Part shown: positions 21,181-32,999 of the stretch, piece after piece
Position numbering within the stretch: position 1 is the first letter of the stretch
Layout of the letters: every line of letters starts with the position of its first letter
Origin: Lindgomyces ingoldianus
Lineage: Eukaryota > Ascomycota > Dothideomycetes > Pleosporales > Lindgomycetaceae
Direction: 5' to 3'
NCBI RefSeq assembly: GCF_010093535.1
Contig: NW_022985169.1
Location: forward strand, 1,663,527 to 1,727,526
DNA length: 64,000 nucleotides
Notes under the pieces: generated by a model
Databases searched by the model: none
The model's input: only the letters and a program-made list of their open reading frames with translations
Told to the model about the DNA's origin: nothing
Program-made: the position numbers and the translations under genes

Positions 21181-24100
21181 TTACCTACTTTAGCTTACAC
21201 CTGCTTCTTTGCCTTCTTCTTATTACTGCGCACTTTAAACTTCTTTAAAGCTATTAAGCGCAGGCTTTCTTAAATTATTAAGGTTCTTTCTGCCTTAATT
21301 TACTTTCTTTTATATAATTTACATTGCGTAGTAGCCTTATTAGCTGCCTAAAGCTCAGTAATTTTCTATTACACTAATACTAGCTTATGTATAATTATTA
21401 CTGCCCTTTTTAAACCCTTTTTAAACACTTTAACTATAGAAGTTAGTAAACTATTTATATGCTTTTAAATTTTTATCTTTATAAGCATTAATTATAACTT
21501 AAGTTTTAGAGTATTACTTAAGGTTTACAACTACTATAGCTTATTATATATAGGTAGTAGTAGTAATAAAGTGCGCAACTTTACATTAAGGCCTATTATA
21601 ACTTATTATAGGTTAAAAGGAACTAATTTAGCGCCTTAGAACCCTTCTTAGATATTACTAGAAGTAATTATAGCATTATAAGCTGCTTTAAAGCATAGTA
21701 GGAACTTTATTTTTATAATATAAGTAATTTAGTTATGCATAAAGTTTTTAGCTTAGCGCCTATACGCCTTTTTTAAAGGAGTAAAACAACCTACATTAAG
21801 TAGCTATAAAAAGTGTAATAAGTAAAAAGGCATATAAATAGTAATAATCTTATTATCTTTATAGTATTACTAGAAATAAAGTAAGTTGTAGCTCTTATAG
21901 CTATTAATAACTAGCAGACAGTAGCTACTAATAGTACGCTTCTTTATATGCGCGTTAAAGTGCTTTAACTAGTCTAGACTAAGCTAATTAGTAGTCTAGC
22001 TGCGCTTAGAGATTGTAATAACTTAATTTTAAAGTAGATTTTCTTTTTTATACTAGTTTAAAAGGTAGTTACTACCCTAAAAGATAATAAAAGGCAGAAT
22101 AGCCCACCCTTTAGCATTAATGCCCTAGATAGCTGTTGTCCACTCCTAGTTGCCTAGCTAGACTGCTTTTAGCTGTTCTTATCTCTTTAAACTTATAACA
22201 ACTGCTTTAGTAGATATCTAGCCTATTATAAACCTTGTCTTGTTAAAGTTGTATGTGTTATTATCCTAGATGCTATACTTAGCTTTAATATTTTTTATAA
22301 AGTTAAACTAGCCTTAAATTACTAACATACTTTATAGGCAAGTTGCTTACACACTTAAGTTACTTACTTTTACTAAGACCCTACTATACTACTTTTCTTA
22401 CACTAATGTATTTCTAACAACACTACTTAGATGTGTTAAAAAAATGTTAGATGCAGCTTACACTTTAAGCTTTTAAATAAAATATAACACTTTTTAAGTA
22501 ACACATTGTAGCTATTTATAAAGTCTTTTAAAAAATAATAAGTAACTAACACAGTAGACAACTTTCTTTAGCTAATTATATAGCTAACTTATAAAAGCTA
22601 AATAATAATAAAGAGTAAGTAATTATTTAGCACATACTTAAGCTAGATGCGCAAGGATTTCCCCTCTAGCTAGTAGCTATAGCTAATGTAGCTAATTCTT
22701 TGTGTGCTAAGTATAATATAGGCTATATTAGCATAAACTAGCTTAATACATTTATTAAGTGTTACTTAAAGCTTAAAGTAAAGTTTAAGTGTAAGTATAA
22801 CTATAAAAAAGCTTTTTATAAAAATCTTATAGTAATTTAAAGCTAGTTTAACTTTATAAAAAATATTAAAGCTAAGTATAGCATTTAAAATAATAACATG
22901 TACAACTTTAACAAAATAAGGTTTATAATAGGCTAAATATCTACTAGAGCAGTTAATATAAGTTTAGAAAGATAAGAACAGCTAAAAGCAGTCTAGCTAG
23001 GTAACTAGAAGTAGATAACAGCTATCTAGGGCATTAACGCTAAAAAGTAGGCTATTTTACTTTTTATTATTTTTTAGAGTAGCAACTACTTTTTAAACTA
23101 GTATAAAAAGAAAATTTTACTTTAAAATTAAGTTATTATAATTTTTAAGCATAGCTAAACTACTAATTAGCTTAGTTTAGACTAGTTAGAGCACTTTAAT
23201 GTGCATATAAAAAAGCATACTATTAGTAACTACTGTCTAGTAGTTATTAACAGCTATAAAAGCTATAACTTACTTTATTTTTAGTAATACTATAAAGATA
23301 ATAAGATTATTATTATTTATATGCTTTTTTACTTATTACACTTTTTATAGCTACTTAATATAGGTTGTTTTACTTTTTTAAAAAAAGCATATAAGTGCTA
23401 AGCTAAAAACTTTATGTATAACTAAATTACTTATATTATAAAAATAAAGTTTTTACTATGCTTTAAAGTAGCTTATAATGCTATAATTATTTTTAGTAAT
23501 ATCTAAGAAAAGTTTTAAAGCGCTAGATTAGTTCCTTTTAACTTATAATAAGTTATAATAGGCCTTAATGTAAAGTTACGCACTCTATTACTACTACTAC
23601 TTATATATAATAAGCCTTAGTAGTTATAAACTCTAAGTAATACTCTAAAACTTAAGTTATAATTAATACTTATAAAAATAAAAATTTAAAAGTATATTAA
23701 TAGTTTACTAACTTTTATAGTTAAGGCGTTTAAAAAGAGTTTAAAAAGGGTAGTAATAATTGCGCATAAGCTAGTGTTAGTATAATAAGAAATTACTAAG
23801 CTTTAAGTAGCTAATAAGGCTACTATATAACATAAATTACATAAAAGAAAGTAAATTAAAGCAAAAAAGACCTTAATAATTTAAAAAAGCCTATGCTTAA
23901 TAGCTTTAAAGAAGTTTAAAGCACACAGTAATAAAAAGAAGGCAAAGAAGCAGGTGTAAGCTAAAGTAGGTAAGCTATCCTAAAAGCGCTGCAGACAGTG
24001 TAATTAGACTAGGCATAACACACAAACATGTAAGCAAGAAGCAGAAGTAGTATCTAAATAATATTTTAGGCTGTACTGTACTATATAGTGCTAGAGCAGG

Positions 24101-24757
24101 TTGTTATAGGCTATAATAGAGTTTGTTAGGGTGGGGTCTTAGCAAAAGTAAGCAACTTAGGTGTGTAAGCAACTTGCCTATAAAGTACGTTACAGGATTT
24201 TTGCAAAGAGCTCTCTTATAGTTATACTTACACTTAAACTTTACTTTAAGCTTTAAGTAACACTTAAACTTTACTTTAAGCTTTAAGTAACACTTAAACT
24301 TTACTTTAAGCTTTAAGTAACACTTAATAAATATATTAAGCTAGTTTATACTAACATAGCCTATATTATGCTTAGCGCGTAAAGAATTAGCTATATTAGC
24401 TATAGCTGCTAGCTAGGGGGGAAATCCTTACACATCTAGCTTAAGTATGTGCTAAATAATCACCTGCTCCTTATTATTATCTAGCTTTTATAAGTTAGCT
24501 ATATAATTAGCTTAAAAAGGTTGTCTAGCGCGTTAGTTACTTATTATCTTTTAAAAGACCTTATAGATAGCTGCAGCGCGTTGCTTAAAAAGTGTTGTGT
24601 TTTATTTACAAGCCTAAAGCGTAAGCTACATCTAACGTTCCTTTAACATGTCTAAGTAGTGTTATTAGAAATGCATTAGTGTAAAAAGAGTAGTGTAGTA
24701 GAGTCTTAGCAAAAGTAAGTAACTTAGGTGTGTGAGCAACTTGCCTGTAAAGTACGT
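21181..24757 (-). mobile_element. Fot1/pogo-type element X, 3' truncated, split by element B
   Basis: The minus-strand element starts at the inverted terminal repeat at 24,757 (TA at 24,758-24,759). It is interrupted by element B (22,325-24,189) at a TA and continues from 22,324 down to about 21,181, where it is cut off by a minisatellite. Visible transposase parts, minus strand: Lys-rich tail at about 21,190-21,260 and DDE core at about 21,750-22,300. RIP stops throughout. Confidence 0.75.
22325..24189 (+). mobile_element. Fot1/pogo-type element B, full length, RIP-inactivated
   Basis: 1,865 bp with terminal inverted repeats (ACATACTTTATAGGC... / ...CTATAAAGTACGT), flanked by TA on both sides, inserted in element X. 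The conceptual product has the order of fungal pogo (DDE_1) transposases: N-terminal DNA-binding half, then YNFNKIXFIIG, RAVNISLERXEQLKAV, GINAKXXAILLFIIF, VVINSYKSYNLLYF, NKIIIIYMLFYLLHFLXLLN and GCFTFLKKAYK, then a Lys-rich tail. The first two catalytic Asp positions read Asn (AAC from GAC), as RIP predicts. It is the probable autonomous relative of the foldback copies. Confidence 0.85.
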
Positions 24758-26564
24758 TAACTAGATAGATTTTACAGTAATAGGCGCTACACTAAACCTA
24801 AAAACTAAAGAAATATTTAGTAGCATAAAAGCCTTTAAAGAAGCCCTAACAGCTATTTATAAGACTATAGATAAATAGAAGATTGCAGCTAATAAACTAA
24901 ACAGTCTAAAACAAGAAAAAGAAATAGCCTAACACTACACAGCCTGTTTTAGAGAGCAACTAGCTATCTACAGATAGACAGACTAGAAGGTACTATACTA
25001 AATGTTTTATAATAGCCTAAGAAACATAATAAAGGATAAATTTACATATAATAAAAAGCTAACTACTTTTAAAGATTTTATTATAAAAGTAACACTTTAT
25101 AATAATAAGTATAGAGCATGTAAAAGAGAAAAATAATGTAAAGAAGCTCTCTAGAAACCTAAATTCATTTTTAAAAAAAAAAGCTTTTTATTATAATAAA
25201 AGACTAATAGACCTTAGTTACATAAAACATATATAAAGCCCCCCCTTAAAAAAAAGCTAAGCTCTTAGACATAATAAGCTACTTTTAACTAAGAAGTAAT
25301 AAATGTAGCTAAAGAATAAGGCCTACATAAAGTATAAAAAAGTAAGATATTTTTACTAAAATTACCTAGACTTCTAAAAAGAGGAGAATAAAAATACTAC
25401 TGCAGTAATACAAGCTATTACTATAGAATACAGCCTTATAGATAAGGAAATATTAGAAAGATTAAATAACAGACTTTACTAGTAATGTAAAAAAAACTAC
25501 TTTTTAAAGGCTTACTTTAAAGTGTATTAGGATGTAGCTATTAACAACTTCTATAGTTTAGATTAAGTGCTGTAGGACATTATAATTTTTAAAGAATATA
25601 AAGAAGAGACTTAAATCTAAGGGTATATTATAAATGTTAAAAAAGAAAAAAAATAGTTCCCCTTTAATAATAAAACCTTTAGCACTTTAGCTTAAGAACT
25701 ATCTAAATAATTCTAAAAATGTTTATGCTTAAAGTGTAAATAATAATATAATTATTTTAAAAAATGCATAGTATTACTTTATAACATAAATATTAGTAAT
25801 AATTATGTAACATTTAACATAATACAGAGGATAGCTAAAGTAAAATATAACATTATAAATAAATAAAAATAATAGTAGTTCTTTATAAAAATCTATAACT
25901 AAAAACATAAAGGACTAGAAAGACCTGCTAAGTTTAAAGTTCTAGAACTAAATCTAAAACAACTTAGAACACAACTCTCTAGGCTAGCTGTTAGCAGAAA
26001 AGCCTTAGTCCTGCAGCAAAACTACAGACAATGTCTCCTCTGCAGTAGTGCCTCCTATGGCACAGGCAAATGCTAGTGGAAGGAACACCCAGTTTAGTTA
26101 GTACAAACCTAGGAATACCCTAGGTGGACCTAAGAACATCCACCTAACACTTTATATAGGCCTAAGGACTGCCTATACATGTAGTACTAATGCACGCGAC
26201 AGTATTATACTAAGCATTAGAACAACAAACACTATGTAGAATAGTAGCTAACATAGAAAAAAAGCTTAACCAGCAACTTATTAAAAAATAGCCTTAATAT
26301 GTAAAATTATAGACTATTACACATGTTAAACTTTACCTGCTTAAGAAGAATTTAGAAGTTAGCCTAACTATAACTATTAAAATAGTTGTAAATTCTACTA
26401 CTTCTAGTAAAAAGCAGCATATAAAGAAGATTATATACTAACTTACTACTTTATAAAAAATTATAAGTGCAAAGTAGCTAACTACTACATAAACAAACAC
26501 TAACTTTATAAAGATAAAAAAAATTAAAGAACTTAATAATTTATAAAAAAATATTAACTTTTAC

Positions 26565-26830
26565 TGTCTGTACGCAGCAGCAGCGTCGCGGCCTGGATAC
26601 AAGCGATCACGCACGAGCAGGATCACGTATCTATGTCACATGATGCTCGTGCGCGAACCTCTGTGCGCGAACATCTAGATATCCCCCTTTTCCTTTGTAC
26701 AGAGGAAAAACAAGAAGCAATTAACACTAGTTACCTAACACCCCTGTGCAATGTTTACACTGTGCAAACCTCTCTGTCTTGTACGCATTTGCTAACACTA
26801 AGTGCTAGCTAGCAGAGAGTCTATTTAACA
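26565..26830 (+). repeat. Copia 5' LTR
   Basis: 266 bp. The outer (left) end is almost unmutated (GCAGCGTCGCGGCCTGGATA). The inner end is C-to-T changed relative to the 3' LTR (GTCTATTTAACA versus GTCCATTCAACA). Confidence 0.95.
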
Positions 26831-29800
26831 CTAATTAGTAGTTTAAATACTGTAAAAGAGAAAGCTTTTCTTATACCTTTCTATTTAAAAGTTTATGTAT
26901 AAGAAGAATCCTTTTCTTTACTACTTTAACTATAAATTAGTAAGAGTGAAGACAGAGTCTAATTTATATGTAAGTAGCTATAAATCTTTGTTTAGTTACC
27001 TAAGCAAGAGCAAGAAACCTGTCTGTACAATACTGTTTAGAGGTATTATATAAATAGTAGTGCTTGTTTAATGCTAGGAGGTCTGTTTTATCTTTTTACA
27101 TAAGGCTGTTTAGAGGCAGCATATAATAAGAAGTAAGACAGCGCGCAACAACGCATAATTAACTACTATAGAGCAATAAGTGACGCCAGCTCTATCTATA
27201 ACTAGCTAACATAATGTATTAATGTATAACTAATACATACCTTTTATAGGCATCTTAGTAAAGACCCTAGCAGAGCAGACAAATATTAAGGATTAAGTAG
27301 ATAAGATTAAACTATTAGATAACACACTTAAAAATAAGCTTAATTTATACGCAGCTAACTTAATTATAGAACTCTACACATTAAGCGCAACAGATGTATG
27401 TACGCTTAAGAACTTTTAGGACAACTTTATAAGGTAGGAGCTTGTACACTTTAGAGATTTTAGCTAACTATTTCTGTAAGAACTAATTACTACTCTGTAG
27501 AATAAAAGCATTAGCTTTAAGAAGGACATAATAGAGGCTACTACACTGTATAGACTTATAAAAGGAGAACACATGTTTACTGTCTTACTAAAGCATTATA
27601 TAAAACTATTACTACTATTGCTAGTCTTAATGTAATAGAGGATGTCTCTGTACAAATTACCTGCAGACCTAATACTTCCTCTGCAATTAGTACAACCACC
27701 TTGCGATAGCTTACTATACAAGAGCACAACTAGGCAGCTACATGTTCCTGTAGCCACAGCTCCACATAAGATTCCCTAAAGCTTGTACCTACTGTATATA
27801 ATTTAATTACTGTATAATCTATACTAACTTCTACTTATATAAGATATTACAGCAGAGAACCTTGCGCCTAAAAAAGTTATATAATTCTAAAAGGCATAAA
27901 GGAAGAAGAATAACTACATAGGGTAACTATATAATATCTTAGCTAACAAGGCTATAGTATTTATTAAGCTCTGCTAACGCCTTACTATTTTTAAGGCATT
28001 ATATGTAAGCATCTTTTCTAATATTTTTAAAAAGCATGCACACATGTTCTACCTTTATAATATTAGTCTAGAATAATTATAGAAGTTACTGTATAAGCAG
28101 CTTAGTAATTACTTTAATACTAATGTAAACTATAACTAGTATTAGATAGATTAGATAATAATAAGCTTTATATAAAGTAAGTAAAAAAACTTTATAAAAA
28201 CCTTACATAAAGCTTTTAAAGCTATAATTAATAAACTTACTCTTACATAAAAAGCTTTTAGTCTATAATTCTAAGGCAAGATACTGCTTTACACTGCTAT
28301 TATATAAGTATGCTAAGGGCAACTTAAACTTAAATAAGCAATGTTTTTAATTAAGCCTATGTGTAAGGCACTGTATAGTAACCTCTGTTTAGCACTTTAG
28401 GTTATAATTAATTAATAAAACAATGCATTTATAAATAAATCTTAGAACGTGTACTACACTAATAGGCAATATAGCTTACTACGTACACATAGCTATTAAC
28501 AACATAGAAGAAGCCTAAGGGGATATAAAGGATTATTTAGACTATAGTCCTCTGCATAATTAAAGTAATGCTTTATCTGTTATAAGAAAAAATGTTAGTT
28601 AATAAATTATCTTTACATAAATTAATTTTATGTAAAACGCTAATATATCTCTTTGTATAAAGGATTTTATAACAAGACACTAATGTGTAAGAAAGTAAAT
28701 GTGTACATTTAAGAGTTTAAAAGTAAACTAAAGTAAGAGAAAGAGAAGTTGCACAACAATAACAACCTAGATAAAAAGAAAGGTAAGAAGATTATTAACT
28801 ACTTTACTAATGCTGCATTTCTCTACTGCGCGACTATAGAGGACATCTACAGCCTAGAACCTAAAGGATACGCAGAACAGTTTATCCTTAAAGATTAATA
28901 CTGTACAGTATACTAAAGTAAACTATAGGATACTAGCGCAGTAAGGATCTCTACTGTAGGGAAGTTATAACTTAAAGCATACCTGCAAGAATTCCCTTAT
29001 ATAAAAGTAGACTAAACACTAAGGAAGAAAAGTATTAGCTTTAAAGGATAAAGATTAACAGAATTAATTAGTACTATATAAATTACTAACTTAGTTAGTA
29101 ACGTAACGTATCACATCCTAGAGACTCTAACACTATTCCTGCTATTGCTAGCAGATGCTAACTAACTTAGGGCATACTTTAATAATATTTTAAATGTTAT
29201 TATACGCAAAGATAAAACTACTGTCTTTATTATATAAAAATAGAGACACTTTTTTTTTAATGTTAGTAAAGAAGAATTTATGTTTTTTTTTACTAAATTA
29301 GAACTCTACTGCCTTTACTGCTAATTTAGACACCCCTGCACAGAGAGACTCTAGAAGATGCTAACTAGCGCTAGCTATAATGTTAATACTGTAGTGCTAG
29401 AAGAGATTAAGAAGTTCTGCTACCTCTGCTAATTATACAACTAGGCCTTATAAAAATTTAAGTTTATAATTAAGGATAACACCTACTTTAACTATAAAGT
29501 TATTATTAATGTTATATAAATTAATAATAAAGATGTCCTACATGTTATTAATGTAGACACATTATTTTAGGCTGCCACATTCCTAAAATCCATGTCTGCA
29601 CAAGATACCTAAGATGCACTGTGCAAATGCTAGATTAACACCTATTAAGGACCCCTAGACTACATTATGCATAACTCTAGTATAAACTTTACTTTAGAGG
29701 ATTTTTAAGCTTATGCAAAGATTATAGAAGCTACATACAGGCAGATGCCTATAGAAGCACATTAGGCAGTTAGAAAGGTTAAGCGCGCGCACGCACCTCT

Positions 29801-32486
29801 CTAACAAGCGTTTAACATCCTAAAGACTAAGCTAGGTAACTGTACAGATAATAAGGCTATCCTGCAGATAGCAGTTAAGGCTCTAAACAACACAGCTAGC
29901 CTACACAGTCTAGTACCCACGCTGCTAGTCTTTAGGGCATACCTAAGAATTAACCTAGACTCTCTACTATTGCTAGACATTATTGCATAAGCAAGCGCTG
30001 TACAAAAGGTAATAAAGATACTTTAAAAAGACTGTGCAAGAGTAAACATTAATTATATAATTAACACCTATAATAGCTTTATAACGCATAAAGTTCTTAA
30101 CCTCCCCCTTAGCTTAGAGATTATAGCATAGAGAGAGAAGGAAGGCTAGACTAGCCTGTACAAGATTAAAAGCATTAAAGGGAGAGACATTATTATTAAG
30201 AGAAAGAATAGCCTACTAAAGCTCTAATGTACGCAGGTTAAACTATACTATAGAGAAAAGAAAAAAGACAACTTACTTACAACAGATAACCTAGATAAAC
30301 TAATCCCTATATAAAGAGATCTTTTAAAGAAGAGGAAGAGAGAACAGCCTTATAAGAATGTTACAGAGGCAGAACTAGAGCCTACTATAGACTAAGCCCT
30401 TTAGGATAGCAATGCTGCACTAGTGTAAAGGGAAGATATAGATACTAGGAGAAGTAAAAGGCAAAGAAAACTTGTATAAAGTCTAGACTAAGTATTCCTA
30501 ACCTAGAAAAAAAAGAATAATTAGGCCTTATCTATTAAGCTCTATACAGACAGTGTAATTACTATACTTAGAGAACTATTTAAGAAATTAGACTACATAG
30601 AGATAGACACCTTAATTACTAACAGCACTTTTAAAGTTATAGTGTACAACTTAATAAAGTATAAAAGTTAGATTTTTAACCTCTGCCTTATATAAGAAGT
30701 AAAAGGCAAAACAACTTAACTATATAAGAAATCCTGCCTAGTGTTTGCTAGCTACTTAGATAAAGAAAAGGGAGAAATCCTTACCTAGTTACTAACTATC
30801 TAGAGGATAAGCTAGAGACTACTTTTAGCTATAAGAGTAAGCCTAAGAGCTATGTACAAAATGCATTTTAAACTGTGTAATATTATATAAGCATACATCT
30901 AATTAACAGATAAGCTTATGCGCACGCTGTACATAAAGCTACTAAAGAAGATGCGCTAGAGCTTTCTACTAAATATAATACTCTAGGTTGTATAACTCTT
31001 GTATAGAGCTGCTAAATTAGGACTGTATTAGTTTAAGACATATTATAACTACTATAAAAAAAAGCTGTGTATGCACATCTTTTTATACAACTCCTGCTTT
31101 TTAATTACTAATAAAGAAAAGCACACCTTTAGTATTACTAGCTTATAGACAGACAACACTTTAAGCATTATAATAAAAGATTTTACGCAAAGAGAAGAAG
31201 AAAAACTATAAAAGGCAAAGTTCTACATAAAAGGCAAGACTATTCTAGCAGAGAAGCAGCCTATTAAGTTTAATAGTAAAAGAATTAAACTTACGCATAA
31301 CATAGTAGTTCTTACTTAGAAGGAATAAGTAAGCTACCTTTATATAATTAACCTAGAGAACAAGGATGCCGCACAATAATATGTTAAGCAATGTGCAAGA
31401 GAGGCATACATTGCATTTATGTGTTAACTAGAGGCAGCATTTAACCTGTCTATTGCTGCACAAACTACAAACTCTTTGCATAATAACATTAACACACTTA
31501 ACACATAAATCTAATAGTAGATAGACAACAGTAAGCGCAGTCTTACCTTTTTACTATTACAGCTTAATTATGCAAAGCTGTTTATCTTTACAGATAAATT
31601 ATTTGCTAATAATAAGAACTTTAGCTTATAGCTAGGATTCTTAATTATATTAAGTAATAAGGACTATATAAAGTAAAGCAACTACTTTAAAATACTAGGC
31701 AACATTATACACTAGAATTCTACTAAGTGTAAAAGAGTAACTAGGAGTGTTCTTGCTAGTAAACTGTATAGAATAGTTAGAGAGTTTAATAATGTAATTG
31801 CCCTTAGTACAACTCTATAGCAAATTATATAAACGCTTAAACTACTACTAATTCTAGTAGTAATCTGCACAGATTTAAGGTCTCTATATAATTGCCTTGT
31901 TAAGCTAGGCACTACTAGTAAAAAGTAACTTATAATTAACATTATGTTACTCTGCAAATTATATAAAAAGAGAGAAATTGCTAAGATAAGGTAGATTAAT
32001 AGTAAAAATAACTTAGTAGATGCATGTATAAAGAAAACACTAAACTAGGCTCTTTAATTATTAGTCCTAACTAACTGCCTCTCTGTCTAGATAGAAGCAT
32101 CTGTGGACTAGCTAGATCTTGTGCGCAAAGATGCCTTAGACTAACTAGACTAACAACGCCTTTATATAAGGCCTATTTCTCTTTGTTTTTTTTTTTTTTA
32201 TTGTACACACTTATCTTTCTTATTATAAGGATCTGTTACTGTTAGCACTATATAAAAAGAGAAAAGAGCTAGGGGATTGTACAGCAGAGCTTAGAAAGTA
32301 AAGGATAAAGAAGAGAAAAGCTATTTACATAGTGTAACTAGCCTATTCTAACGCACAGCATTACTAAGGCAAGTCCTAACAAATAGGGTAAAGTAAAGGC
32401 AGAACATAATTAGATAGACCTACATAGACAGAAGGAAGGTAACGCGTACAAAAGGCAACTCTTTAGACAAAAAGAAAAGTTGCTAG

Positions 32487-32752
32487 TGTTTGTACGCAGC
32501 AGCAGCGTTGCAGCCTAGATACAAGCGATCACGCACGAGCAGGATCACGTATCTATGTCACATGATGCTCGTGCGCGAACCTCTGTGCGCGAACATCTAG
32601 ATATCCCCCTTTTCCTCTGTACAGAGGAAAAACAAAAAGCAATTAACACTAGTTACCTAACACCCCTGTGCGATGTTTACACCGTGCAAACCTCTCCGTC
32701 TCGTACGCATTTGCTGACACCAAGTGCTAGCTAGCAGAGAGTCCATTCAACA
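32487..32752 (+). repeat. Copia 3' LTR
   Basis: 266 bp, the same length as the 5' LTR. Here the left, inner end carries the G-to-A and C-to-T changes (GCGTTGCAGCCTAGATA) and the right, outer end is conserved (CACCGTGCAAACCTCTCCGT). Followed by TTTAC. Confidence 0.95.
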
Positions 32753-32999
32753 TTTACTTTATTAAATATAATAAGGTCTTTTATAATATAAGAGCACTAG
32801 TAGTACTTAGCTAAGGACTAAGATAAAGCTTAACTATAACCTTTATATTTAAAGGACATAAAGAATTAGCTCTAATTAATAGTAGTTGCACCTTTACAGT
32901 AATAGATGTAACTTAGATAGATAAAAAAGGTGTCCTATTCTAAATTAAAAAAAACTTGTTTAAGGTAACCCTTACTAATGCCTTCTTATTAGAGTACAG

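Larger units (their letters stand above)
26565..32752 (+). mobile_element. Copia element, complete structure, RIP-inactivated
   Basis: 6,188 bp with two 266-bp LTRs (26,565-26,830 and 32,487-32,752; TGTYTGTACGCAG...TTYAACA) and a perfect target-site duplication TTTAC (26,560-26,564 and 32,753-32,757). Domain order is gag (about 27,250-28,700), integrase (catalytic core about 29,530-29,780, with HVINVDTLFXAATFLKSMSA), RT (about 30,590-31,300) and RNase H (about 31,540-32,130, with STKCKRVTRSVLASKLYRIV and VVICTDLRSLYNCLVKLGTT). Integrase before RT places it in Ty1/copia. Stops are frequent, yet long stretches stay readable. Confidence 0.9.

Noticed and set aside
25930..26220. Less AT-rich patch in gypsy4, considered as a second captured gene fragment
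   Set aside because: Reads on from gag in the same frame, has no foreign domain, and no junction against a sister copy could be shown.
31712..31957. 81-codon minus-strand frame
   Set aside because: Antisense of copia RNase H (STKCKRVTRSVLASKLYRIV on the plus strand).
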